DNA of 64,000 bases from Ottowia flava (GTDB lineage Bacteria > Pseudomonadota > Gammaproteobacteria > Burkholderiales > Burkholderiaceae_C). The notes below the pieces were generated by a model. The model worked only from the letters and a program-made list of their open reading frames with translations, did no database searches and was not told the origin of the DNA. Each line of letters starts with the position of its first letter. Within the stretch, counting starts at the first letter, position 1. Of this stretch, positions 52,959 to 61,552 are shown piece after piece. The position numbers were made by a program, and so were the translations under genes. The stretch lies in contig NZ_JBHUEJ010000019.1 of assembly GCF_042680565.1 (NCBI RefSeq), positions 1-64,000 of the forward strand, in the 5' to 3' direction.

Positions 52959-54005
52959 ATGATTGTTCTGGCAGTCGACTGCATGGGCGGTGACCATGGC
53001 CCCAAGGTCACCTTGCAGGCCTGTCGCCAGTTTCTGGACCGGCACCCTGACACCCGTCTGCTGCTGGTGGGCCAGCCGGACGCCCTGAGCGGTTTCTCCC
53101 ACGAGCGCGCGACCATTGTCCCGGCGACCGAAGTGGTCACCATGGAAGACTCGGTCGAGGTGGCGCTGCGCCGCAAAAAGGATTCGTCGACGCGTGTTGC
53201 CGTGCAGCAGGTCAAGGATGGCGCAGCCCAGGTGGCCATCTCGGCCGGCAACACCGGCGCGCTGATGGCGATCGCGCGCTACCTGCTCAAGACGCTGGAC
53301 GGGATTGAGCGCCCAGCCATCGCCACACAATTGCCCAACGTCAAGGGCGGCGCCACGACCGTGCTGGACCTGGGCGCCAACGTCGATTGCACGGCCGAGC
53401 ACCTGCTGCAGTTCGCGGTGATGGGATCGGCCCTGGTGTCGGTGCTGAACGACGACCCGACGCCCACCGTGGGGTTGCTCAACATCGGCGAAGAGGTCAT
53501 CAAGGGCAGTGACGAGATCAAGCGCGCCGGCGAGCTGTTGCGCGCCGCGGCCAAGGCGGGCGATCTCAACTTCGTCGGCAACGTCGAAGGCAACGACATC
53601 TTCAAGGGCACCGCGGACATCGTGGTGTGCGACGGCTTCGTCGGCAACGTCGCGCTGAAGACCACCGAAGGCCTGGCGACGATGATCATGCAGTTCCTGC
53701 GTGAAGAGTTCACCCGCAACATCGGCACCAAACTGGCTGCCATGATCGCGTATCCGGTGCTTTCTGCCCTTAAAAAGCGGCTGGATCACCGCCGTTACAA
53801 CGGCGCGGCTTTGCTGGGCCTGCGCGGGCTGGTGTTCAAGAGCCACGGCTCGGCCGACGCGCTGGCTTTCGAGGCGGCGATGGTGCGCGCGTATGATGCG
53901 GCACGCCATCAGCTGCTCGAGCGGGTGCAGGCGCGCATTGCCCATGCTGCGCCCTTGCTGGCCGAAAGCGCCTCGCAGGGCGACGCGGCCGCGATCGACG
54001 GCTAG
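52959..54005 (+). CDS. plsX: Phosphate acyltransferase PlsX
   Basis: A 348-residue enzyme that makes acyl-phosphate from acyl-ACP for phospholipid synthesis. It has VLAVDCMGGDHGP, AAQVAISAGNTGALMA, NVDCTAEHLLQFAVMG and VCDGFVGNVALKTTEG. ATG 52959 with GAGG upstream is chosen over TTG 52944. Followed by fabH, the standard order. Confidence 0.96.
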   Translation: MIVLAVDCMGGDHGPKVTLQACRQFLDRHPDTRLLLVGQPDALSGFSHERATIVPATEVVTMEDSVEVALRRKKDSSTRVAVQQVKDGAAQVAISAGNTGALMAIARYLLKTLDGIERPAIATQLPNVKGGATTVLDLGANVDCTAEHLLQFAVMGSALVSVLNDDPTPTVGLLNIGEEVIKGSDEIKRAGELLRAAAKAGDLNFVGNVEGNDIFKGTADIVVCDGFVGNVALKTTEGLATMIMQFLREEFTRNIGTKLAAMIAYPVLSALKKRLDHRRYNGAALLGLRGLVFKSHGSADALAFEAAMVRAYDAARHQLLERVQARIAHAAPLLAESASQGDAAAIDG

Positions 54006-54056
54006 GCGCCCGGCGCGCCTGGCACGATCGTTTTTTTCATTTCACTATCGGTTTAG

Positions 54057-55037
54057 ATGAGCAGACGCTACTCTCGCATTGCCGGCACCGGCAGCTACCT
54101 GCCGCCGCGCCGCGTCAGCAACGACGACCTGGTGCAGGAGCTGGCCGCACGGGGCATCGAGACTTCTGACCAGTGGATCGTCGAGCGCACCGGCATCCGC
54201 GCCCGCCACTTTGCCGCCCCCGACGTGCCCGCCAGCGAATTGGCTGTGCCCGCCGCCCGCGCCGCACTCGAATCGGCCGGCCTGCAGCCGGGCGATATCG
54301 ACATGATCATCGTCGCCACGTCCACGCCGGACATGGTGTTTCCGTCCACCGCCGCCATCGTCCAGCACAAGTTGGGTATCGCCGGCTGCCCGGTGTTCGA
54401 CGTGCAGGCTGTGTGCAGCGGCTTTGTCTACGCCCTCACGGTGGCCGACGCGATGATCGCCAACGGCACGGCCAGCAAGGTGCTGGTGATCGGTGCCGAG
54501 GTCTTCAGCCGCCTGCTCAACTGGGACGACCGCGGCACCTGCGTGCTGTTTGGCGACGGCGCCGGCGCCGTGGTGCTGGAAGCGTCCGACCAGCCGGGCA
54601 TCCTGGCCACCGACCTGCACGCCGACGGCAAGTACGTCGACATCCTGTGCGTGCCCGGGCACGTGTCGGGCGGCGATGTGCTGGGCGACCCGCTGCTCAA
54701 GATGGACGGCCAGGCCGTGTTCAAGCTGGCCGTGGGCGTGCTGGACAAGGCGGCGCGCGCCGTGCTGGCCAAGGCCGGCAAGCAGGAATCGGACATCGAC
54801 TGGCTGATTCCGCACCAGGCCAACATCCGCATCATGCAGGGCACGGCCAAGAAGCTGCACCTGCCGCTGGAAAAAGTCATCGTCACCGTGCACGAGCACG
54901 GCAACACCTCGGCCGCCTCGATCCCGCTGGCGCTGGACCACGGTGTGCGCAGTGGCCAGATCCAGAAAGGCCAGACCCTGCTGCTGGAAGGCGTGGGCGG
55001 CGGCTTCACCTGGGGCGCGGTGCTGCTCAATTTTTGA
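54057..55037 (+). CDS. fabH: 3-oxoacyl-ACP synthase III
   Basis: A 326-residue condensing enzyme that starts fatty-acid chains. The catalytic Cys is in DVQAVCSGFVYAL, the His in IPHQANIRI and the Asn in HGNTSAASIP. It starts 51 bp after plsX. Confidence 0.97.
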   Translation: MSRRYSRIAGTGSYLPPRRVSNDDLVQELAARGIETSDQWIVERTGIRARHFAAPDVPASELAVPAARAALESAGLQPGDIDMIIVATSTPDMVFPSTAAIVQHKLGIAGCPVFDVQAVCSGFVYALTVADAMIANGTASKVLVIGAEVFSRLLNWDDRGTCVLFGDGAGAVVLEASDQPGILATDLHADGKYVDILCVPGHVSGGDVLGDPLLKMDGQAVFKLAVGVLDKAARAVLAKAGKQESDIDWLIPHQANIRIMQGTAKKLHLPLEKVIVTVHEHGNTSAASIPLALDHGVRSGQIQKGQTLLLEGVGGGFTWGAVLLNF

Positions 55038-55105
55038 TTTTTTCGCGCTGTGGTGGGCTTCACCGCCCGCCGGCAGCGCTGTTTGGCTTTTTTCCATTGA
55101 TTGAC

Positions 55106-56065
55106 ATGAAACCCGTTGCATTCGTCTTTCCTGGCCAGGGCTCTCAAGCGGTCGGCATGCTGGACGCCTGGGGTGACCACCCGGCCGTGCGCGCCACGCT
55201 GCAGGAAGCGTCGGACGCGCTGGGCGAAGACGTGGGTGCGCTGATCCAGGCCGGCCCCAAGGAAGCGCTGGCGCTGACCACCAACACCCAGCCGGTGATG
55301 CTGGTGGCGGGCGTGGCCTGCTGGCGCGCCTGGCTGGCCGAGGGCGGTGCCCTGCCAGCGGCCGTCGCCGGCCATTCGCTGGGCGAGTATTCCGCCCTGG
55401 TCGCAGCCGAGGCGCTGAGCCTGGCCGATGCCGTGCCTCTGGTGCGCCTGCGCGCTGCTGCCATGCAGGAAGCTGTGCCCGTGGGCACCGGCGCCATGGC
55501 AGCGATCCTCGGCCTGGATGCTGCAAAAGTGATAGCTGGTTGCGCAGATGTATGTAAGGCTATGGGCGAAAACGGCACTGAGATCGTGGAAGCGGTCAAT
55601 TTCAACGATCCGGTGCAAACCGTGATTGCCGGCACCAAGGCCGCGGTCGACAAGGCCTGCGAAGTGCTCAAAGGCATGGGTGCCAAGCGCGCGCTGCCAC
55701 TACCGGTGTCGGCGCCCTTCCATTCCAGCCTGATGAAGCCCGCGGCCGAGAAGCTGAAGGTCGCGCTGGACGGTGTGGCGCTGGCCGAACCCAAAATCCC
55801 CGTGGTCAACAACATCGACGTGGCGATCGAATCCGACCCGCAGCGCATCCGCGACGCGCTGTATCGCCAGGCGTTTGGCCCGGTGCGCTGGGTCGAATGC
55901 ATCCAGAAAATCAAGGCCATGGGCTTGCGCACGGTGGTCGAATGCGGCCCCGGCAAGGTGCTGGCGGGCATGACCAAGCGCATCGACGCGGAGCTGATGG
56001 GCGTAGCCATGTACGATCCGGCCACGTTGGCCGAGGCCAAGACGGTGGTCGAGCAGACTGCGTGA
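55106..56065 (+). CDS. fabD: Malonyl-CoA:ACP transacylase
   Basis: A 319-residue enzyme that loads malonyl on ACP. FPGQGSQAVGMLDAW, the nucleophile GHSLGEYSALVA and the catalytic His in PVSAPFHSSLM are intact. Between GAMAAILGLD and VNFNDPVQTVIAG lies a segment of ~20 residues (KVIAGCADVCKAMGEN) encoded by an inverted copy of the dispersed repeat; its codons (GTG ATA GCT GGT TGT-like) are AT-rich for this gene. The reading frame is kept, so the enzyme is presumably active. The frame open upstream to 54173 is a shadow of fabH. Confidence 0.95.
   Translation: MKPVAFVFPGQGSQAVGMLDAWGDHPAVRATLQEASDALGEDVGALIQAGPKEALALTTNTQPVMLVAGVACWRAWLAEGGALPAAVAGHSLGEYSALVAAEALSLADAVPLVRLRAAAMQEAVPVGTGAMAAILGLDAAKVIAGCADVCKAMGENGTEIVEAVNFNDPVQTVIAGTKAAVDKACEVLKGMGAKRALPLPVSAPFHSSLMKPAAEKLKVALDGVALAEPKIPVVNNIDVAIESDPQRIRDALYRQAFGPVRWVECIQKIKAMGLRTVVECGPGKVLAGMTKRIDAELMGVAMYDPATLAEAKTVVEQTA
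55520..55573 (-). repeat. Dispersed 50-57 bp repeat, copy inside fabD
   Basis: Read on the minus strand: GCCCATAGCCTTACATAC left arm, CTGCGCAACCAGCTATC core, then ACTTTTGCAGC. In frame inside a conserved essential enzyme. Confidence 0.7.
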
Positions 56066-56103
56066 GCGGCCCAGCGCCAGCCAGATCAGGAGAGAACCAA
56101 GGT

Positions 56104-56853
56104 ATGTCAGACAAGGGCATGGCAGGGCAAGTGGCTCTGGTGACCGGCGCGTCGCGCGGCATTGGTGCAGCGATCGCGCAAGAGCTGGCCGCGCGCGGCA
56201 TGACGGTGATCGGCACCGCCACATCCGACGCCGGAGCTGAAAAGATCAGCGCTGCGCTGGCCGGCCAGGGCGCTAGCCGTGGCGCCCGGCTGGACGTGAA
56301 CGACGCCGCCGCCGCCGAAGCGCTGATCGATGACATCGTCAAGACCCACGGCGCGCTGCACGTGCTGGTCAACAACGCCGGCATCACCCGCGACATGCTG
56401 GCCATGCGCCTGAAGGACGAAGACTGGGACGCGGTGCTGGACACCAACCTCAAGGCCGTCTTCCGCATGTGCCGCGCCGTGATGCGCCCGATGATGAAGC
56501 AGCGCCAAGGCCGCATCGTCAACATCACCAGCGTGGTCGGCGCCTCCGGCAACCCCGGACAGGCCAATTACGCCGCCGCCAAGGCCGGCGTGGCCGGCAT
56601 GACGCGCGCGCTGGCGCGCGAGCTGGGCAGCCGCAACATCACCGTCAATTGCGTCGCACCGGGCTTCATCGCCACCGACATGACGGCGGTGCTGTCGGAC
56701 GACCAACAGAAATCCCTGACGGCCCAGATTCCTCTGGGCCGGCTGGGTGAGCCAGCGGACATCGCGCATGCGGTGGCCTACCTGGCGAGCCCCCAGGCCG
56801 CCTATGTGACAGGGCAGGAACTGCACGTCAACGGTGGCATGTTCATGGCCTGA
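56104..56853 (+). CDS. fabG: 3-oxoacyl-ACP reductase
   Basis: A 249-residue short-chain dehydrogenase. NADP-binding VTGASRGIGAAIAQEL, NNAGIT, and the Tyr-Lys pair in NYAAAKAGVAGMTRA are present. Part of the plsX-fabH-fabD-fabG-acpP-fabF order. A short ACGGG/CCCGT stem with T-run and a TAAAAT -10-like sequence lie in the 90-bp gap before acpP, perhaps adjusting acpP expression. Confidence 0.96.
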   Translation: MSDKGMAGQVALVTGASRGIGAAIAQELAARGMTVIGTATSDAGAEKISAALAGQGASRGARLDVNDAAAAEALIDDIVKTHGALHVLVNNAGITRDMLAMRLKDEDWDAVLDTNLKAVFRMCRAVMRPMMKQRQGRIVNITSVVGASGNPGQANYAAAKAGVAGMTRALARELGSRNITVNCVAPGFIATDMTAVLSDDQQKSLTAQIPLGRLGEPADIAHAVAYLASPQAAYVTGQELHVNGGMFMA

Positions 56854-56943
56854 GGCCACTTAGCGCCCGTGTATGCCTTGCGGCCGAAAGCCGCTGTAAG
56901 CACGGGTAAAATCCCCGTTTTTCATCACCCTTAGAGGGAACCC

Positions 56944-57180
56944 ATGAGCGATATCGAAGCACGTGTCAAGAAGATCATTGCCGAACAACTCGGCGTTGAA
57001 GAGTCCCAAGTGACCAACGAGAAGGCCTTCGTGGCCGACCTGGGCGCAGACTCGCTCGACACAGTGGAACTGGTGATGGCCCTGGAAGACGAGTTCGGCA
57101 TTGAGATCCCGGACGAGGACGCCGAGAAGATCACCACGGTGCAGGCCGCCATCGACTACGCCAACAGCAAAAAGGCCTGA
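56944..57180 (+). CDS. acpP: Acyl carrier protein
   Basis: A 78-residue acidic carrier. S37 in LGADSLDTVEL receives the phosphopantetheine arm. The start MSDIEARVKKIIAEQLGVEE is typical. AGAGGGAA precedes ATG 56944. fabF follows 6 bp after. Confidence 0.98.
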   Translation: MSDIEARVKKIIAEQLGVEESQVTNEKAFVADLGADSLDTVELVMALEDEFGIEIPDEDAEKITTVQAAIDYANSKKA

Positions 57181-57186
57181 TCGCGA

Positions 57187-58431
57187 ATGACCCGACGCCG
57201 TGTTGTTGTTACTGGTTTAGGTTGCGTCAGCCCCGTGGGCAACACGGTGGCAGAGAACTGGGCCAACATCCTGGCCGGACGTTCGGGCATTGATGCCATC
57301 ACGCGCTTTGACGCCAGCGCCTTCGCGTGCCGCATTGCGGGCGAAGTGCGTGGGCTAGATCTTTCGCCGTACATCTCGACGAAGGAATTGCGCACCATGG
57401 ATACCTTCATCCATTACGGGATCGTGGCCGCCGCGCAGGCGGTGCAGGATGCCGGGCTGCCTTCGGGCGAGTCGCTGGATGAAGCCCTGGCCGAGAGAAT
57501 CGGCTGTGTCATCGGTTCGGGCATCGGCGGCTTGCCGATGATCGAGGAGACGCACGGTGAATGGATGTCGCGCGGGCCGCGCCGCATCTCCCCCTTTTTC
57601 GTCCCTGCTTCCATCGTCAACATGGTCGCCGGGCACGTGTCGATGAAGTTTGGCTTCAAGGGGCCGAACCTGTCCATCGCCACCGCTTGCACGACCGGGC
57701 TGCACTGCATTGGTGAAGCCGGTCGCCTGATTGAATACGGCGACGCCGACGTGATGGTCGCCGGCGGCGCCGAAGCCACCGTATGCCCGCTGGGCATCGG
57801 CGGTTTTGCCGCCATGCGTGCGCTGTCCACCCGCAACGACGACCCTCAGGCCGCTTCGCGCCCCTGGGACGCCGAGCGCGACGGCTTCGTGCTGGGCGAG
57901 GGCGCTGGCGTGGTGGTGCTCGAGGAATACGAGCACGCCAAGCGGCGCGGCGCCACCATTTACGCCGAACTGGTGGGTTTCGGCATGAGTGCCGACGCTG
58001 GCCACATGACCGCGCCCAACCTGGACGGCCCGCGCCGCGCCATGCAGGGCGCGCTGCGCAACGCCGGGCTGAACCCGGACGCCATCGGCTACGTCAACGC
58101 GCACGGCACGTCCACGCCGCTGGGCGACGTGAACGAGACCAACGCCATCAAGGCCGCGCTGGGCGACCACGCCAAGTCGGTCGTTGTGAGCTCCACCAAG
58201 TCGATGACCGGCCACCTGCTGGGTGGCGCTGGCGGGGTGGAAAGCGTCTACACCATTTTGGCGCTGCGCGACCAGAAGGTGCCGCCGACCATCAACCTCG
58301 GCACGCCGGGCGAGGGCTGCGACCTGGACTACTGCGCCAATACCGCGCGCGACCTGAGCTTTGACTACGCGCTGAAGAACAACTACGGCTTCGGCGGCAC
58401 CAACGGCGCCCTGGTGTTCAAGCGCGTTTGA
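57187..58431 (+). CDS. fabF: 3-oxoacyl-ACP synthase II
   Basis: A 414-residue elongating condensing enzyme. Catalytic Cys in IATACTTGLHCIG, His in NAHGTSTPLGD and His in TKSMTGHLLGGAG are present, and the C-terminus NNYGFGGTNGALVF is typical. Followed by a strong terminator. Confidence 0.97.
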   Translation: MTRRRVVVTGLGCVSPVGNTVAENWANILAGRSGIDAITRFDASAFACRIAGEVRGLDLSPYISTKELRTMDTFIHYGIVAAAQAVQDAGLPSGESLDEALAERIGCVIGSGIGGLPMIEETHGEWMSRGPRRISPFFVPASIVNMVAGHVSMKFGFKGPNLSIATACTTGLHCIGEAGRLIEYGDADVMVAGGAEATVCPLGIGGFAAMRALSTRNDDPQAASRPWDAERDGFVLGEGAGVVVLEEYEHAKRRGATIYAELVGFGMSADAGHMTAPNLDGPRRAMQGALRNAGLNPDAIGYVNAHGTSTPLGDVNETNAIKAALGDHAKSVVVSSTKSMTGHLLGGAGGVESVYTILALRDQKVPPTINLGTPGEGCDLDYCANTARDLSFDYALKNNYGFGGTNGALVFKRV

Positions 58432-58461
58432 GTCTCGCTGTCACCCGCCAGGTCTCCGTCC

Positions 58462-58487
58462 ACGGCCGCTTTGCGGCCGTTCGTTTT
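58462..58487 (+). terminator. Intrinsic terminator behind fabF
   Basis: ACGGCCGC/GCGGCCGT stem with loop TTT, followed by TCGTTTT. It closes the fatty-acid operon before the sigma-E region. Confidence 0.8.
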
Positions 58488-58510
58488 AAGGCTTGCAGGG
58501 GCTTCCGGGC

Positions 58511-59017
58511 ATGCACCACGCTCCCACAGTGACCTACCCGCTGGGCCGACGCGCTTCGCTGTCGCTGGTTCTGTGGGGGCTATGGGCTTTGAGCGCGATC
58601 CCTGTGGTTTGGATGCTTTTTTGGGCTCTGGCGCTAGATGGGCCTGCGCAGGCAGCTATTGTTTCAATAGTAATCTGCGTGTTCGCCTGGCTCGGTGCAG
58701 GTGGCGCCCTCCGACAGTTCTGGCGCATGCAGCAGGCTGCTTCCAGCCTCCGCTGGGACGGCGCCGATTGGTGGCTGGAAGAGGGCCCAGCGGCTGCTGG
58801 CACCTTCGGCACGGGGCCTGGGCGCATGGATGTCCGTCTGGACCTTCAGCGCAGCCTGCTGCTGCGATGGCGAGCCCAGGGCGCCCGCCGGGCGCAGTGG
58901 CTCTGGGTCGAACGTGCAGCCGACCCCACGCGCTGGCACCTGCTGCGCTGTGCGCTATATTCAAAACCCTCTCGCCCGGCCCCCGATCCGCTGGCCATGG
59001 TGAGTCCGCGCGCCTGA
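58511..59017 (+). CDS. Hypothetical two-TM membrane protein between fabF and rpoE
   Basis: A 168-residue protein from ATG 58511 (TTG 58493 also possible). Two membrane segments (SLVLWGLWALSAIPVVWMLF and the stretch ending AAIVSIVICVFAWLGAGGAL), then a Trp/Arg-rich soluble domain. No named family recognised, though position before rpoE suggests envelope-related work. The second membrane segment is partly encoded by a repeat copy (58622-58673). Confidence 0.65.
   Translation: MHHAPTVTYPLGRRASLSLVLWGLWALSAIPVVWMLFWALALDGPAQAAIVSIVICVFAWLGAGGALRQFWRMQQAASSLRWDGADWWLEEGPAAAGTFGTGPGRMDVRLDLQRSLLLRWRAQGARRAQWLWVERAADPTRWHLLRCALYSKPSRPAPDPLAMVSPRA
58622..58673 (+). repeat. Dispersed 50-57 bp repeat, copy inside the membrane-protein gene
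   Basis: GGGCTCTGGCGCTAGATG left arm, CCTGCGCAGGCAGCTATT core with a 12-bp GCCTGCGCAGGC palindrome, and a perfect CTATTG/CAATAG hairpin. In frame; encodes ALALDGPAQAAIVSIVIC. Confidence 0.75.
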
Positions 59018-59046
59018 GCATCAGGCGCGTCGTCGTTTCAACGTCC

Positions 59047-59685
59047 TTGTTTGTGTCCGCAACATCCGCTGCCCCTCCCCAAGCTTCCGACAGTGACGCC
59101 CAGCTGGTCGAGCGTGCGGCGGCGGGCGACCACCGCGCCTACGAGTTGCTGGTGATCAAGTACCAGCGCCGGATCGAACGGCTTATCGGCCGCATGGTGC
59201 GCGACGTGGACCTGGTGCCGGACATCGCGCAGGAGACTTTCATCCGCGCCTGGAAGGCGCTGCACCAGTTCCGCGGCGACGCCCAGTTCTACACTTGGCT
59301 GTACCGGATCGCGGTGAACACGGCCAAGAAATCGCTGCTGGAATTGAAGCGCGACCCGGTGGTGGTCGAAGCGGCACTGAAGTCGAGCGATGACGACGAT
59401 GAAACTTCCCGGCGCGAGAACGAACTAACCTCGGAATCCACGCCGGAATCGGAGTTGGCGGCCCGTGAAATTGCCGCCGCTGTGAACGCCGCCATGGAAG
59501 CGTTGCCCGAAGATCTGCGCCAGGCCGTCACGCTGCGCGAGATTGAAGGCATGAGCTATGAAGAGATTGCAGAAGCCATGAATTGCCCTATCGGCACCGT
59601 GCGGTCACGCATTTTCCGGGCGCGCGAAGCGATTTCCGCCCGGGTCAGGCCTCTGCTGAGCCACCAGACCGGCAAACGCTGGTGA
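59047..59685 (+). CDS. rpoE: Extracytoplasmic-stress sigma factor RpoE (sigma-E)
   Basis: A 212-residue ECF sigma factor. Region 2 (IERLIGRMVRDVDLVPDIAQ, then ETFIRAWKALHQFRGDAQF) and region 4 (EIEGMSYEEIAEAMNCPIGT, then VRSRIFRAREAI) are complete. It directs the response to misfolded envelope proteins. The start is uncertain: TTG 59047 or GTG 59053. Its regulators rseA, rseB and the protease mucD follow. Confidence 0.92.
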   Translation: MFVSATSAAPPQASDSDAQLVERAAAGDHRAYELLVIKYQRRIERLIGRMVRDVDLVPDIAQETFIRAWKALHQFRGDAQFYTWLYRIAVNTAKKSLLELKRDPVVVEAALKSSDDDDETSRRENELTSESTPESELAAREIAAAVNAAMEALPEDLRQAVTLREIEGMSYEEIAEAMNCPIGTVRSRIFRAREAISARVRPLLSHQTGKRW

Positions 59686-59687
59686 GC

Positions 59688-60374
59688 ATGGAACAGGATC
59701 GACAAGTCGAAGCGGTGATCGTGATGCAAACGCAGGTCAAAGTTCAATGGAGCGCAGAGCGGGTGTCCGCCCTGATGGACGGGCAGCTTCCCGGGAATGA
59801 GTTGGAGGCGGTGATCGGCTCCAGCAGCCACGATGGTGATGGAGCCGTCGGCTGCTGGCAGCTCTACCACCTGATTGGGGACGTGCTCCGATCCCCTGAT
59901 TTGGCTCAGCACGGACGCGACCATCTGCTTCCAGGGCGGGTGCTCGCCGCCATCGCCAGCGAATCCATGACGCCGGTGATTGAACAGCCGGTGGAGCACA
60001 GTTCCTACGTTGAGAGACCCGCCGCGAACGATGGCGTGTTTCGCTGGAAGATGGTGGCTGGCCTGGCGTCGTTTGCCGCTGTCGCAGCAGTGGGCTGGAG
60101 CATGGTGTCTGGGGCGGGTCCTCAAAGCGGTGCCGGCCCGCATCTGGCGCAGAACGTTGCGCCCCAGCAAGGCTCGGCGCAAGTGCTGGCCGTGGCCTCG
60201 CCGGTGGCACCCGCATCGGCAGCGCACGATCCCGAGGTCGGGCAACCCGTGATGCTGCGCGACGCCCGCTTGGATGAGTTGCTGGCGGCCCACCGCCAAG
60301 CCACTGGCATCGCTACCTTGGGCGGCGCTTCGGGCTTCCTGCGCAACGCCACCTTCGAAGGGCACGGGCGTTGA
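59688..60374 (+). CDS. rseA: Anti-sigma-E factor RseA
   Basis: A 228-residue membrane protein. The cytoplasmic N-terminal part binds sigma-E (RVSALMDGQLPGNELEAVIG). One membrane segment (KMVAGLASFAAVAAVGWSMV, residues ~124-143) and a periplasmic tail follow; in relatives the tail binds RseB and is cut by DegS. ATG 59688 starts 2 bp after rpoE; ATG 59724 is an alternative. Sequence is divergent but order is diagnostic. Confidence 0.85.
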   Translation: MEQDRQVEAVIVMQTQVKVQWSAERVSALMDGQLPGNELEAVIGSSSHDGDGAVGCWQLYHLIGDVLRSPDLAQHGRDHLLPGRVLAAIASESMTPVIEQPVEHSSYVERPAANDGVFRWKMVAGLASFAAVAAVGWSMVSGAGPQSGAGPHLAQNVAPQQGSAQVLAVASPVAPASAAHDPEVGQPVMLRDARLDELLAAHRQATGIATLGGASGFLRNATFEGHGR

Positions 60375-61474
60375 ATCGCGGGAGCGTGAGCGTTCGCCGC
60401 GGACCTGCGCATCTGCCGGCGGCTGCTTGGCGCGGTTGGAAAAGGCGCCTTCGCGGTGCCGCGCTCGCGTGCTGGGCTGGCGGGGTCGTCGGTATCGCCA
60501 TGGCGCAAGGCGTGCCGGCGGCATCCGAACCTGAATCAACGGCTGTCCGCATGGGGCCGCCCGAGCGCAGTGTTGCGGAATGGCTGGTCCGGCTGGAACA
60601 GGCATCCCGGATTCCTTCATTCATTGGCACCTTCGTCGTGACCTCGGCCACGGGCGCCATGTCGAGCGCTCGGATCTGGCACGTCTGCGAGGGCGATGTG
60701 CAGATCGAACGGGTGGAAGCGCTTTCGGGTGTGCCGCGGACGATATTCCGCCGCAACCAATCGGTGGTGACCTTCTTTCCGCAGGCGCGCGTGGCGGTTT
60801 CCGATCGGCGGGATGCAGGTGGCGCCTTTCCGAACCTGCTGACCTCAAGCAGTTCGGCGTCGATGGCGGATCATTACGCCGCCAAGGAACTTGGCCAGAG
60901 CAGGGTGGCGGGCTTCGACGCCGATGTGGTCTACCTCAGGCCGCACGACGAATTGCGCTATGGCTACCGAATCTGGAGCGAGCGCAATACCGGCCTGGTC
61001 ATCAAGACGCAAACACTGGACGGCAAGGGCCGGGTGCTGGAGCAGTCGGCGTTCTCGGAGCTCCAACTCAACGCGCCGGTGCAGGCCGTCAAGCTCACGC
61101 GCATGATGGAGCGCACCGAGGGTTACAAGGTAGAAAAACCGCATCGCACGCCGACCAGCGCCGCTGCAGAGGGTTGGACGCTGTCGGGCGAGGTGCCAGG
61201 CTTCAGTTCACAAAGCTGCTACCGGCATGGAACGGACGCCGGCGGCGGTGTCGTGCAGTGGATCTTCTCGGATGGCCTGGCGACTGTATCGCTGTTCATG
61301 GAGGCCTTCGATGCGAGGCGTCACCCCTCTGAAGGCGTGGTTGCCATGGGCGCAACCCATACCTTGACCCAGCGGCTGCCGGACGCGAGCGGCCCGTGGT
61401 GGGTGACAGCCGTGGGCGAAGTGCCGCCTGCTACGCTGAAAGCCCTGGTTTCCCGACTCCAGCGCAAGCCCTGA
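60371..61474 (+). CDS. rseB: Sigma-E regulatory protein RseB (MucB)
   Basis: A 367-residue periplasmic protein. It starts at TTG 60371, overlapping the rseA stop (TTGA). A signal-like stretch (AALACWAGGVVGIAMAQG) is followed by the MucB/RseB domain (SFIGTFVVTSATGAMSSARI, DAGGAFPNLL, GYRIWSERNTGLVIKTQTLD). It shields RseA from DegS in unstressed cells. Confidence 0.88.
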   Translation: MNRGSVSVRRGPAHLPAAAWRGWKRRLRGAALACWAGGVVGIAMAQGVPAASEPESTAVRMGPPERSVAEWLVRLEQASRIPSFIGTFVVTSATGAMSSARIWHVCEGDVQIERVEALSGVPRTIFRRNQSVVTFFPQARVAVSDRRDAGGAFPNLLTSSSSASMADHYAAKELGQSRVAGFDADVVYLRPHDELRYGYRIWSERNTGLVIKTQTLDGKGRVLEQSAFSELQLNAPVQAVKLTRMMERTEGYKVEKPHRTPTSAAAEGWTLSGEVPGFSSQSCYRHGTDAGGGVVQWIFSDGLATVSLFMEAFDARRHPSEGVVAMGATHTLTQRLPDASGPWWVTAVGEVPPATLKALVSRLQRKP

Positions 61475-61552
61475 GCGGACGCCGCTTGGCGGCCAAATGG
61501 CATGCGTGCGGATCGATTTGATCCATCCCTTTTGTTTTCCGGATTGACCAAC

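Noticed and set aside
54173..55105. Long upstream extension of fabD
   Set aside because: It overlaps fabH in another frame and lacks any domain; FabD starts cleanly at ATG 55106.
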